DNA of 64,000 bases, from the NCBI RefSeq assembly GCF_009469765.1, contig NZ_SSSQ01000014.1:1-64000 (forward strand). Direction: 5' to 3'. The notes beneath the pieces are model-generated. The model was not told where the DNA came from, made no database searches, and saw nothing but the letters and a program-made list of their open reading frames with translations. Positions 1 to 7,327 of the stretch are shown piece by piece. The position numbers were made by a program, and so were the translations under genes. How positions within the stretch are numbered: position 1 is the stretch's first letter; each line of letters opens with the position of its first letter. This DNA is from Dechloromonas hortensis. GTDB lineage: Bacteria; Pseudomonadota; Gammaproteobacteria; Burkholderiales; Rhodocyclaceae.

Positions 1-73
1 GCATTGCAATAATTTCGGCCCAAATTGGCCAGAGGCAGTCAGTTGGTATGCGATATGTTTTGGCCGAGAATAA

Positions 74-270
74 ATAATCGAGACAGTCAAATCCCTCGGC
101 TTCATCCTTTCGAATGTATTCATCCTGGGCTGCTTCTGGCTCCTCTCCACAGCATGGCAGGTGCTGAATAACGCTCAACGCAGCGGTGAATTAGCTTGCA
201 CGGGACCGTACGGCCGTATCCGGCATCCTGAATATGAAGTTTATCCTGGTCATGTTTGGTTCTCGATTGA
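74..270 (+). pseudogene. Isoprenylcysteine carboxyl methyltransferase-like protein, remnant
   Basis: Translation gives a hydrophobic segment (VFILGCFWLLSTAWQVL) followed by AQRSGELACTGPYGRIRHPEY. The GPY-x-R-x-RHP-x-Y signature is typical of the ICMT/NnrU-type membrane methyltransferases found in betaproteobacterial heavy-metal islands. After RHPEY the family-like continuation KFILVMFG is in another reading frame, and the sequence then runs straight into a MerR fragment. A stop (TAA, 71-73) precedes the fragment in frame. I read this as a frameshifted, twice-truncated remnant, not a working gene. The family call rests on one motif plus the membrane segment; the decay is seen directly. Confidence 0.6.
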
Positions 271-484
271 GAAGATTCGAAGTCCGGTTAGTCTATGGCA
301 AGAGCGGACTCGCCCAAGTCGGGAGGTGAAGGCGATAGCCAAGCAGCATCTGGACTTCCTGGGCAGGAAACTGGTGGAACTGCAATCGATGAAGCATGCC
401 TTGGTGCACCTCGTCCGTTGTTGCCATGGTGACAAGCGTCCAGATTGCCCAATTTTGGTGAGAATTGCGGGAAAGGCAAGTTGA
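271..484 (+). pseudogene. MerR-family heavy-metal regulator, C-terminal remnant
   Basis: The frame that runs out of the methyltransferase fragment continues as SLWQERTRPSREVKAIAKQH, then KLVELQSMKHALVHLVRCCHGDKRPDCPIL. This is the dimerisation helix and C-terminal metal-binding loop of a CueR/ZntR-type MerR regulator; CCHG-x-x-RPDCPIL is the classic ending. The N-terminal winged-helix DNA-binding domain is absent, so it cannot act as a regulator. With the preceding methyltransferase scrap it marks the eroded edge of a metal-resistance island, matching the intact islands further right. Confidence 0.75.
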
Positions 485-900
485 GCCAGAAATGATCCAT
501 GCGTCACTTGTCTGGCGGTTTCAATGGCGCACACTGGGCCCATTTCTCGGCCACCAACTCCATGTGAACACTGATGCTTGGCACACGTGCCGCATAAGAT
601 CGTCCCCGCCATCGTTTACCGAACATGCCCCGCATGCATCGCAGGAGCACTTCTGGATGCCAAGCAAGACGTTGGTTGCGAATTTCGTCATGGCACCCTT
701 GCCCTGCCCTTTGCGCATGAGCGATTTAATTATCCGGCCTGCGAGAAGCGCGGCCAACTTGCTACGGCGCTCCTCGGCCATCTTCAAATACTCGACCGAT
801 GCCTTCGCAGATTTCGTAAGCATGGCGAAATCTCTTCAAACGCGTCATTGCCAATGACGTCCGCTATCTCATCCGTCTTCGCTTACGAGCTTCATACAAT
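485..900. other. About 400 bases without a supportable gene
   Basis: Overlapping open frames exist on both strands here. The longest of about 100-130 codons, including a minus-strand frame at 521-823 with a cluster of Cys (CSCDACGAC), match no family I recognise, lack convincing ribosome binding sites and shadow one another. I leave the stretch unannotated. It separates metal-island debris from the nosZ promoter region. Confidence 0.4.
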
Positions 901-940
901 CACTAATATTTTATCAAAATTGATTTGCAGAACGTAAGAC

Positions 941-954
941 TTGACGCGAATCAA
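941..954 (+). promoter_or_regulatory. FNR/DNR-type box upstream of nosZ
   Basis: TTGACGCGAATCAA matches the FNR/DNR consensus TTGAT-N4-ATCAA at 9 of 10 defined positions. Its centre is about 210 bases before the nosZ start. A -10-like GAATAT (974-979) lies where a class II site would place it, implying a leader of about 165 bases. The DNR-like regulator at 6284-6970 is a natural candidate to bind it. The site is seen; the binding is inferred. Confidence 0.6.
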
Positions 955-1156
955 AGAATATTATTGATAAAAAGAATATTGACGCGCAGTTTGATCGTAT
1001 AAAAAACTAACAGAAATCGAACTGTGTCGGTAGATAACCGCCTCATCTGCTACCTAAGCGCAATATCCCCTCGTGATTTACTAGCAATGCAGCTGCTTTT
1101 ATACAGCCTTGCATGTTTTTCTATCAATTTAATGCGCCATTAAATAAGGGGGTTTT

Positions 1157-3457
1157 ATGCGCTTAAAAACAAGATATTCAGCATCGATATATACACTACT
1201 CGCAATTTCGGCAGCCTTCTCGGGAAATTCAATGTCGGCCGAGTCGCTGCAAGATGTAATGAAGCGACGGAACCTCTCTCAACAGGATCTGATCGCCGCG
1301 TCAAAAACCTACGTACCGACCGGGAAGCGAGATGAATTTCTAGCCTTTTCATCTGGCGGGCAGTCAGGGCAAGTATTGGTCTATGGCATCCCATCAATGC
1401 GTATTCTGAAATATATCGGTGTTTTTACGCCAGAGCCATGGCAAGGCTATGGCTATGACGAAGGATCGAAGGCCGTATTGGCTCAGGGCAATATTGATGG
1501 AAGAAAAATCACCTGGGGTGATACCCATCACCCGGCCATGTCGGAAACGCAGGGCAAGTACGACGGCCAGTATTTATTTATAAATGACAAGGCCAATCCG
1601 CGGATTGCCGTTATCGATCTAAGAGATTTCGAAACAAAGCAGATTGTCAGCAACCCGATATTTAAATCCGAACACGGCGGTGCGTTTGTAACGCCGAATA
1701 CGGAATATGTGATCGAGGCGGCGCAGTATGCAACGCCCTTGGAAAACAAGAAATTTGTTCCACTCGAGGAATTCAACGAGAAATATAGAGGCGGAATAAC
1801 ATACTGGAAGTTCGATCGGAAGGAAGGGCGAATCAACCCAGCCGAATCGTTCTCGGTCGAGTTGCCGCCATACTCACAGGATCTTTCCGATGCCGGCAAA
1901 GGGCCTGCGGATGGGTGGTCATTCACGAATTCATTTTGCTCGGAGCGCTATGTTGGCGGCATCGAGAAAGGACGGCCGCCTTATGAAGCCGGTTGTTCAG
2001 CCAAAGATACCGATTACTTGCATATAGTTAATTGGCGGAGAGCGGCCGAGCTAGTCACTCAAGGCAAAGCAAAGCGGATTAACGGTCATAACGTAATCAT
2101 GCTGGAAACTGCCATTAAGGAGGGGATCGTATTTTTGGTTCCTGAGCCAAAATCGCCTCATGGCGTCATGCTGTCACCTGACGGGAAATTCATCACCGTA
2201 TCGGGCAAGCTTGATACGCACGTCTCAGTGTACTCGTGGGAGAAAATTCAGTCGGCAATTAAAGCTGGGCGATTTGAAACAAAAGACCCATACGGAATTC
2301 CCGTAATAAGCATGAAGGAAACTCTGCACAAACAAGTGCAATTAGGCCTTGGCCCCCTCCATACTCAGTACGACTCGAAGCCCTGTATTGCCTACACGTC
2401 ACTTTATGTCGATTCGCAAGTCGTCAAGTGGGATTATTGCGAAGGCCGAGTACTGGACAAGTTGGCAGTGCACTACAACATCGGTCACCTCATGACGATG
2501 GAAGGAGACTCGTCGGACCCGAAGGGCAAGTATTTGGTTGCAATGAATAAACTTTCTATCGATCGTTTTAATCCGGTTGGCCCATTGCATCCACAGAATC
2601 ACCAGCTCATCGATATTACGGACGACAAGATGCAGTTGTTGTATGACCTGCCAATTCCGCTCGGAGAGCCGCATTATGTAGTAGGCATCGAAGCCAGCAA
2701 GGTCAAACCCGGTGTGCGCTACAAAGTTGGTACCGATTCGCGTACCGACAAACCGCATCCAGGAGCCGTTCGGGCGGGTGAAGAAATTACAACCAAAAAA
2801 GGCAACAAAATTGAGGTTAAGGGCACACTAATTCGCTCTCATATCACGCCGGAGACTATCGAAGCTGAAGTTGGCGATGAAATCACTATCCACTTGACCA
2901 ACCTGGAGCGTGCGCAAGACGAAACACACGGTTTTGCCGTTGATACCTTCGATGTTCATGCTTCTGTGGAGCCGGGTAAAACAATCACCGTTAAATTCAA
3001 AGCGGATAAGGAAGGTGTCTATCCCTATTACTGCACCGAGTTTTGTTCCGCACTTCATCTTGAAATGCAAGGCTATCTTTTGATTAAACCCAAAGGATGG
3101 AAGCCGACAAAAGCGGTCGCAGAAGAAAAGGCGATCTATGGCGAAGATGATTACCGGAAGCAAATCAAGAAGGTTGCTGATACCCAAGTGGTAATCGACC
3201 AGGTGGTTTCGTATATAACCAGCGTTAACTATAAAGACTTCCCAGACGCAATGAATCTAATGGACGATGCCGTAGATCAATTGAGCAAGATGAAGGATGC
3301 GAAAGCCAAAGCGGATGATGCAGCCAAGAAGAAGGATTGGCAGCAAGCAACGCTTTGGACCGAGCAAATTTGGCAATACCAAGTCAAGGCTGCCGATATC
3401 GGCATGCGAGCTAAAACTTTCCTGGAGCAAAACGGCGCAAAAAAAATAAATAAATAG
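1157..3457 (+). CDS. nosZ: Nitrous oxide reductase, clade II (Sec-dependent)
   Basis: Reduces N2O to N2 in the periplasm with copper centres CuZ and CuA. The 766-aa protein starts with a Sec-type signal (about residues 1-28) that lacks the twin-arginine motif of clade I enzymes. The seven-bladed propeller holds His-rich motifs of the CuZ type (DTHHPAM, EHGGAF, SPHGVML, PLHTQYD). A C-terminal cupredoxin domain carries the CuA motif CTEFCSALHLEM (C-x3-C-x3-H-x2-M). A helical tail of about 100 residues follows. The start has a purine-rich GGGGG 4 bases upstream. Oddity: none of nosB, D, F, Y, L, G or H is near, so maturation must come from elsewhere or the gene is an orphan copy. Its AT-rich composition differs from most of the window. 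Confidence 0.96.
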   Translation: MRLKTRYSASIYTLLAISAAFSGNSMSAESLQDVMKRRNLSQQDLIAASKTYVPTGKRDEFLAFSSGGQSGQVLVYGIPSMRILKYIGVFTPEPWQGYGYDEGSKAVLAQGNIDGRKITWGDTHHPAMSETQGKYDGQYLFINDKANPRIAVIDLRDFETKQIVSNPIFKSEHGGAFVTPNTEYVIEAAQYATPLENKKFVPLEEFNEKYRGGITYWKFDRKEGRINPAESFSVELPPYSQDLSDAGKGPADGWSFTNSFCSERYVGGIEKGRPPYEAGCSAKDTDYLHIVNWRRAAELVTQGKAKRINGHNVIMLETAIKEGIVFLVPEPKSPHGVMLSPDGKFITVSGKLDTHVSVYSWEKIQSAIKAGRFETKDPYGIPVISMKETLHKQVQLGLGPLHTQYDSKPCIAYTSLYVDSQVVKWDYCEGRVLDKLAVHYNIGHLMTMEGDSSDPKGKYLVAMNKLSIDRFNPVGPLHPQNHQLIDITDDKMQLLYDLPIPLGEPHYVVGIEASKVKPGVRYKVGTDSRTDKPHPGAVRAGEEITTKKGNKIEVKGTLIRSHITPETIEAEVGDEITIHLTNLERAQDETHGFAVDTFDVHASVEPGKTITVKFKADKEGVYPYYCTEFCSALHLEMQGYLLIKPKGWKPTKAVAEEKAIYGEDDYRKQIKKVADTQVVIDQVVSYITSVNYKDFPDAMNLMDDAVDQLSKMKDAKAKADDAAKKKDWQQATLWTEQIWQYQVKAADIGMRAKTFLEQNGAKKINK

Positions 3458-3468
3458 TTGTTAACTTC

Positions 3469-3509
3469 ATCGGAGGGTGTCCCCCCCTCTCCCCGCCCTC
3501 CGATTTTTT
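3469..3509 (+). terminator. Rho-independent terminator after nosZ
   Basis: Perfect 9-bp arms ATCGGAGGG (3469-3477) and CCCTCCGAT (3496-3504) enclose an 18-base C-rich loop and are followed by a run of T. It sits between the nosZ stop and the start of the small cytochrome gene, so it should end or attenuate nosZ transcription before fccAB. Confidence 0.8.
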
Positions 3510-3514
3510 ATTTC

Positions 3515-3823
3515 ATGAACAAATATAAATTTATATACACAGGTTATTTACTTATGGCGATGTGTCCGCAAGCACTCGCTGGTGAAACAGTACCTGTTGG
3601 GCAATCTTTGACCGCAACTTGCGCGAATTGTCATCCGATACGTGGCGGCAACGAACCCCTGAATACCGGTTTCAAAATTACAGGAAGGTCATCCACATGG
3701 TTGGTGGAGCAAATGTCGAATTTTAAAAACGGGAAACGCCCTGCAACCATCATGCATCAGATTGCGAAGGGATATAGTGACAGCCAAATAAAGTCAATCG
3801 CCGCCTGGCTTGAGAAGCAGTGA
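3515..3823 (+). CDS. fccA: Small class I cytochrome c, flavocytochrome c subunit A-like
   Basis: A 102-aa protein with a signal peptide (MNKYKFIYTGYLLMAMCPQALA) and one haem c motif, CANCH, followed by a class I cytochrome fold of about 75 residues; Met in MSNF or MHQIA is a candidate sixth ligand. I chose the ATG at 3515; an upstream TTG frame at 3458 would run through the terminator and is rejected. The stop overlaps the next gene by 4 bases, which couples translation to the flavoprotein. In sulfur oxidisers the monohaem subunit passes electrons from the FAD subunit to other cytochromes. It could instead be a generic electron carrier for NosZ. Confidence 0.75.
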   Translation: MNKYKFIYTGYLLMAMCPQALAGETVPVGQSLTATCANCHPIRGGNEPLNTGFKITGRSSTWLVEQMSNFKNGKRPATIMHQIAKGYSDSQIKSIAAWLEKQ

Positions 3824-5097
3824 ATAATATGCGCCGTGCATTTTTAAAAAATATTGCAATGTCTACCACAGCCATCCTGGCTGGTTGTGCAACCCCAAGA
3901 TTAAATCAACACAAAGGGCATGTTGCAATTGTTGGCGGCGGCTTTTCGGGTGCAACTGTCGCCAAATACATCCGCATTTGGAGTAAAGGACAGATTGCAG
4001 TGAGTTTAATTGAGCGGCGAAAGGAATTTGTTTCGTGCCCAATCTCTAATCTGGTAATCGTTGGAAACAAAAACCTTTCGGAAATAACATTCTCCTATGA
4101 TGGACTAAGAAAGCTGGGAGTCAATCTAATACACGACGAAGTAATTTTCATAAACCCCAACGGCCGTTCCATACGCTTAAAAAATGGCGCAGATATAACA
4201 TTTGACCGATGCATTTTAGCGCCCGGCGTAGATTTTATATACGACGATCTTCCCGGCCTGTCGGCCGATAGTGCGCAATTAAAGTGCCTGCATGCTTATA
4301 AAGCCGGACCGCAGACGCTATTGCTGCAAAAACAGATAAAAAACATCGCTGATGGCGGGACTTATCTGCTTGCAATTCCGAAAATGCCATACGTTTGCCC
4401 CCCCGGCCCCTATGAGCGCGCCTCGCTAATTGCCGATTATTTCAAGAAAAACAAAAGCAGATCAAAAGTTATAATTGCTGACGGAAACAGCGAACCTCAA
4501 TCAAAGAAAAATCTATTCCTTAGCACTTGGTCAAATGATTACAGAGGCAATCTCGAATACCTACCCAACATGCCGTTAATCGACGTCAACACGGCGGAAA
4601 ATATTGCGATTTTCGATTTTGACAAAATCAAATCGGATGTAATCAATGCAATTCCGCCTCAACAAATCGGGAAAATCGGCCGATCAACTGGCATCAGATT
4701 AATTAATGGGCGATGGGCAGATGTCAATTGGTTGAACTTGGAATCAAAAAGCCACCCCAATATCCATGTTATTGGGGATGCCACTTTCCCTTCCCCATTA
4801 ATGCCAAAATCTGGTCACATGGCCAACCAACAAGGCAAAGTCCTTGCTGCGGCCTTGGTGAATATTTTCAATGATGTGCCACCGAATCCGGATCCTGTTG
4901 TAATGAATACTTGTTACAGCTTCGTCAACACTGAGATGGCGATGCACGTTTCATCCGTTTTCTCTTTCGATAAGGAAAAGGAGACGTTTTTGAGCATTCC
5001 TGGCGCCGGAGGTTTATCACAGGCATCTAGCCACTTGGAGGCAATGTATGCCCTTGGCTGGGCTCGGAATATCTGGGCAGACACCTTGTCGCCGTAA
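3820..5097 (+). CDS. fccB: Flavocytochrome c sulfide dehydrogenase flavoprotein-like
   Basis: A 425-aa FAD protein. The N-terminus has both a twin-arginine-like RRAFLKN and a lipobox-like LAGC. Next are the dinucleotide motif VAIVGGGFSGATVAKY and CPISN, matching the Cys that holds FAD covalently in FccB. The FCSD C-terminal domain ends PGAGGLSQASSHLEAMYALG. CPPGPYER keeps the first redox Cys. The second, normally in a W-C-x-V-[DN] context before FES and the HVIGDA motif, is Ala here (GRWADVNWLNLESK), so the catalytic disulfide above the flavin cannot form in the usual way. Start GTG 3820 overlaps fccA; ATG 3829 is the alternative. Probably a periplasmic sulfide or polysulfide oxidoreductase; the substrate is uncertain given the lost Cys. 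Confidence 0.8.
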   Translation: MNNMRRAFLKNIAMSTTAILAGCATPRLNQHKGHVAIVGGGFSGATVAKYIRIWSKGQIAVSLIERRKEFVSCPISNLVIVGNKNLSEITFSYDGLRKLGVNLIHDEVIFINPNGRSIRLKNGADITFDRCILAPGVDFIYDDLPGLSADSAQLKCLHAYKAGPQTLLLQKQIKNIADGGTYLLAIPKMPYVCPPGPYERASLIADYFKKNKSRSKVIIADGNSEPQSKKNLFLSTWSNDYRGNLEYLPNMPLIDVNTAENIAIFDFDKIKSDVINAIPPQQIGKIGRSTGIRLINGRWADVNWLNLESKSHPNIHVIGDATFPSPLMPKSGHMANQQGKVLAAALVNIFNDVPPNPDPVVMNTCYSFVNTEMAMHVSSVFSFDKEKETFLSIPGAGGLSQASSHLEAMYALGWARNIWADTLSP

Positions 5098-5111
5098 GCA
5101 CAATTATTAAG

Positions 5112-5471
5112 CTAGGCAAGTTTCCGCTGCAGTGTCCGCCTATTAATACTTAAAATCCTTGCAGCCTTTGTTTTATTTCCTTCATTAATATCTAACACGT
5201 AGCGTATATATTCACGCTCTGCCTCCTGAAGTGTTTTTTGTTTTTTATTGGACGAAACGTTGATTTTCAATAATCTTGGCTCTGTTTCCTCCAATAGCGC
5301 TTTTATTAATATGGTTTTACTTTTAGCCAGCTCTGCATTTATTAGCTGGAAAGCGTTATCTAGCACGGCCTGAGCAAAACCAAGATCAATATCAGCCAGA
5401 GCATTCAGAATGCTCTTTTCAGGGCACACCACTTCAATAATTAGAGATATTGAATTATCAGCAATTTTCAT
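5112..5471 (-). CDS. Fis-type helix-turn-helix protein without AAA+ domain
   Basis: A 119-aa protein whose last 40 residues (EREYIRYVLDINEGNKTKAA, then RILSINRRTLQRKL) form the Fis/NtrC-type DNA-binding helix-turn-helix. The first 80 residues match no receiver or AAA+ domain and are of unknown fold. It therefore resembles the output end of an NtrC-family regulator or an ActR/RegA-like short regulator without its usual sensor part. It converges on fccB with only about 15 bases between stops and lies downstream of the ankyrin gene on the same strand. Its target is unknown. Confidence 0.6.
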   Translation of the reverse strand: MKIADNSISLIIEVVCPEKSILNALADIDLGFAQAVLDNAFQLINAELAKSKTILIKALLEETEPRLLKINVSSNKKQKTLQEAEREYIRYVLDINEGNKTKAARILSINRRTLQRKLA

Positions 5472-5514
5472 TATTCAATTTCATCTATTTACAGCAAAAT
5501 GAAACGGTCCGTCA

Positions 5515-6003
5515 CTAGCATGGCTTTCCTGATTTACATCCCTTGAGCAGCCAAAGGGAAATCACGCCGGCAACTTCATTCGCCATTGCTTTTCTTGCCA
5601 TTGATGTTGGGTCACGACCGACATTGGTTTTGGCATAAGGATCAGCACCCGCTTCTAAAAGCAGTTGAGCATGAACTGCGTTTTGCGTGTAAGCGGCGAC
5701 ATGAAGTGGTGTTAACCCATCCTGATCCAATGCGTTTGGATCAGCTCCTGCCGCCAATAAAGCCTTTAGCGAACTTGGGTTCGCATTGGCTGCGGCCAAA
5801 TGAAGTGGTGTTGAACGATGTGCGGTACGTAAATCACGGCTTCTTGGCTCTACACCAAGAATGGCGACAACCTCTTCTCCAGTTCCCGTTCGTGCCGCAT
5901 TTAAGACCTGATGTTCAAGAATACTTATATTTTCAGCCGCATAACCGCTTAAAGCCACAATGGATAAAAATGACATTATTAATTTCATTTTTAGAATGCC
6001 CAT
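5515..6003 (-). CDS. Secreted ankyrin-repeat protein
   Basis: A 162-aa protein with an N-terminal hydrophobic signal (MKLIMSFLSIVALSGYAA) and three ankyrin repeats: RSTPLHLAAANANPSSLKAL, DGLTPLHVAAYTQNAVHAQL and a weaker last one. A C-terminal tail has two Cys (KGCKSGKPC). Ankyrin proteins act by protein binding, and small periplasmic ones accompany several oxidative-stress and electron-transfer loci. The first ATG is used; an internal ATG at 5988 gives a shorter, more typical signal peptide. It faces the same way as the Fis-type gene and away from the DNR-like regulator. Confidence 0.75.
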   Translation of the reverse strand: MGILKMKLIMSFLSIVALSGYAAENISILEHQVLNAARTGTGEEVVAILGVEPRSRDLRTAHRSTPLHLAAANANPSSLKALLAAGADPNALDQDGLTPLHVAAYTQNAVHAQLLLEAGADPYAKTNVGRDPTSMARKAMANEVAGVISLWLLKGCKSGKPC

Positions 6004-6283
6004 AAAATTTTCATGGCCCTGATTTTATCGGGTTGGCACACTCCGTCGTAGGAACACATTTGCATTTAACCAAGATGAGCAGATTGAAACAAACTTCAAA
6101 CTGTCTGTGCCTACTGAATTTTCAAATACCTGTCCCTGTTTGAGCGCGGGTAGACGTGCTTAACTAGCAAATTGGCAAATTTCGAGTGGCTATTATTTCA
6201 ATCGCCCGAATAAGTCAATTTTGAAACCAGGCATGCAGATATAAACTCTTCAAAACATCGGAAACACAACGCGGTGCATTTAT

Positions 6284-6970
6284 ATGCAAAACGGGCAAAC
6301 TGAAAACAAATTCAACATATACGACCTCCTGTATTCAACAGGATCAATCCATCAACCTAACGGTTTAAAAAGTTTTCACGTTTCAAAGAAAGAAATAATT
6401 TTCCATGCTGGCATGAAAAGCAACGGGTTATTCGTGATTCAAGAAGGCGCGGCGAAATTGATCAACTACTCATCCGACGGGGAAGAAAAAGTAATTGATA
6501 TCGTAAAAAAAGGAGAAATGATTGGGGATGATTCACTATATCTAGGCGTTTCTCATGCAGCGACTGCCCAAGCCATCGTTGACTCGGTTATCATTTTTAT
6601 TCCGGAAAAGGTTTTTGATGATCTTTTAAAGAAATCCGTTGGCTTTTCCAGGCATATGCTGGCCACGATGGCATTTAGAATTCATAGTTTAATAATCGAC
6701 ATCGAGTCGTCGTATTTCAAATCCGGGCATCAACGGGTTGCCGATCTTATATTGTCCCTGCTGCCGAATAATCAAAAAAACAAACCAGATGTGCATATAG
6801 AACTGCCGGCAAAAAAAATAGACATCGCCTCCAAACTAGACTTGGCGCCGCAGCATCTTTCGAGAATTTTTCAGGATTTTCGGAAAAGAGGACTGATAAG
6901 CATCGATGGTTCAACCGTGCATATCCCATCTCCTGATCGCCTAAGAAATGGCGACATGCGATTTAGTTGA
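6284..6970 (+). CDS. Crp/Fnr-family regulator, DNR-like
   Basis: A 228-aa protein with an N-terminal cyclic-nucleotide-type sensor barrel (about residues 25-140, including GLFVIQEGAAKLINY), a dimer helix and a C-terminal winged helix with the recognition segment APQHLSRIFQDF. It has no cysteine at all, so it cannot carry the FNR iron-sulfur cluster; this fits the DNR/NnrR branch, which senses NO through haem. The FNR Glu of the E-x-x-S-R recognition pattern is Gln here. The FNR-type box before nosZ is the obvious target in the window. Functional assignment is inferred from family and context. Confidence 0.75.
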   Translation: MQNGQTENKFNIYDLLYSTGSIHQPNGLKSFHVSKKEIIFHAGMKSNGLFVIQEGAAKLINYSSDGEEKVIDIVKKGEMIGDDSLYLGVSHAATAQAIVDSVIIFIPEKVFDDLLKKSVGFSRHMLATMAFRIHSLIIDIESSYFKSGHQRVADLILSLLPNNQKNKPDVHIELPAKKIDIASKLDLAPQHLSRIFQDFRKRGLISIDGSTVHIPSPDRLRNGDMRFS

Positions 6971-7064
6971 AAATATCACTATATTTACGAGCACGAAGTA
7001 TCAACTGACTTCTGCAAGCCGTAATATATAATTCAATCCACCCCGCCTTACAATCAAACAATTT

Positions 7065-7235
7065 ATGCAAAACCGAAAATTTTTCTATGCAACGTTGAGC
7101 ATCGGTCTAACTCTTGGAGCAATTGGTGGGTATGCTGCGGTCGGCGATTATGTAGGTGCCTATTGCATTGGTGCATTAGGACTTGCGGCTGGATTTATGG
7201 TCTGGCTGGTGTTTACCCATTTGATATTCGATTAA
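7065..7235 (+). CDS. Small two-helix membrane protein (56 aa)
   Basis: A short open frame of 56 codons reads MQNRKFFYATLSIGLTLGAI, then two hydrophobic stretches with many Gly/Ala (about residues 9-25 and 30-50), ending LVFTHLIFD. The pattern is a hairpin of two transmembrane helices. No family is recognised and no strong ribosome binding site is visible. It lies alone between the DNR-like regulator and the MocR gene. The regular membrane pattern and absence of an overlapping gene argue that it is real. Confidence 0.5.
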   Translation: MQNRKFFYATLSIGLTLGAIGGYAAVGDYVGAYCIGALGLAAGFMVWLVFTHLIFD

Positions 7236-7327
7236 CTTTCGATTCATATAACGCGTCGCAGAAGCCGCGGCAGTTCGAAAGCCAAGAATGAGAACCTAAT
7301 CGATCTCACGGCCTGAACCCTTGCACC

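Noticed and set aside
521..823. Minus-strand 100-codon frame with a CSCDACGAC cluster
   Set aside because: No family recognised, no ribosome site, heavily overlapped by frames on the other strand; a remnant or chance frame.
3458..3514. Upstream TTG start for the small cytochrome c
   Set aside because: It would translate through the terminator hairpin, and the signal peptide starts cleanly at the ATG at 3515.
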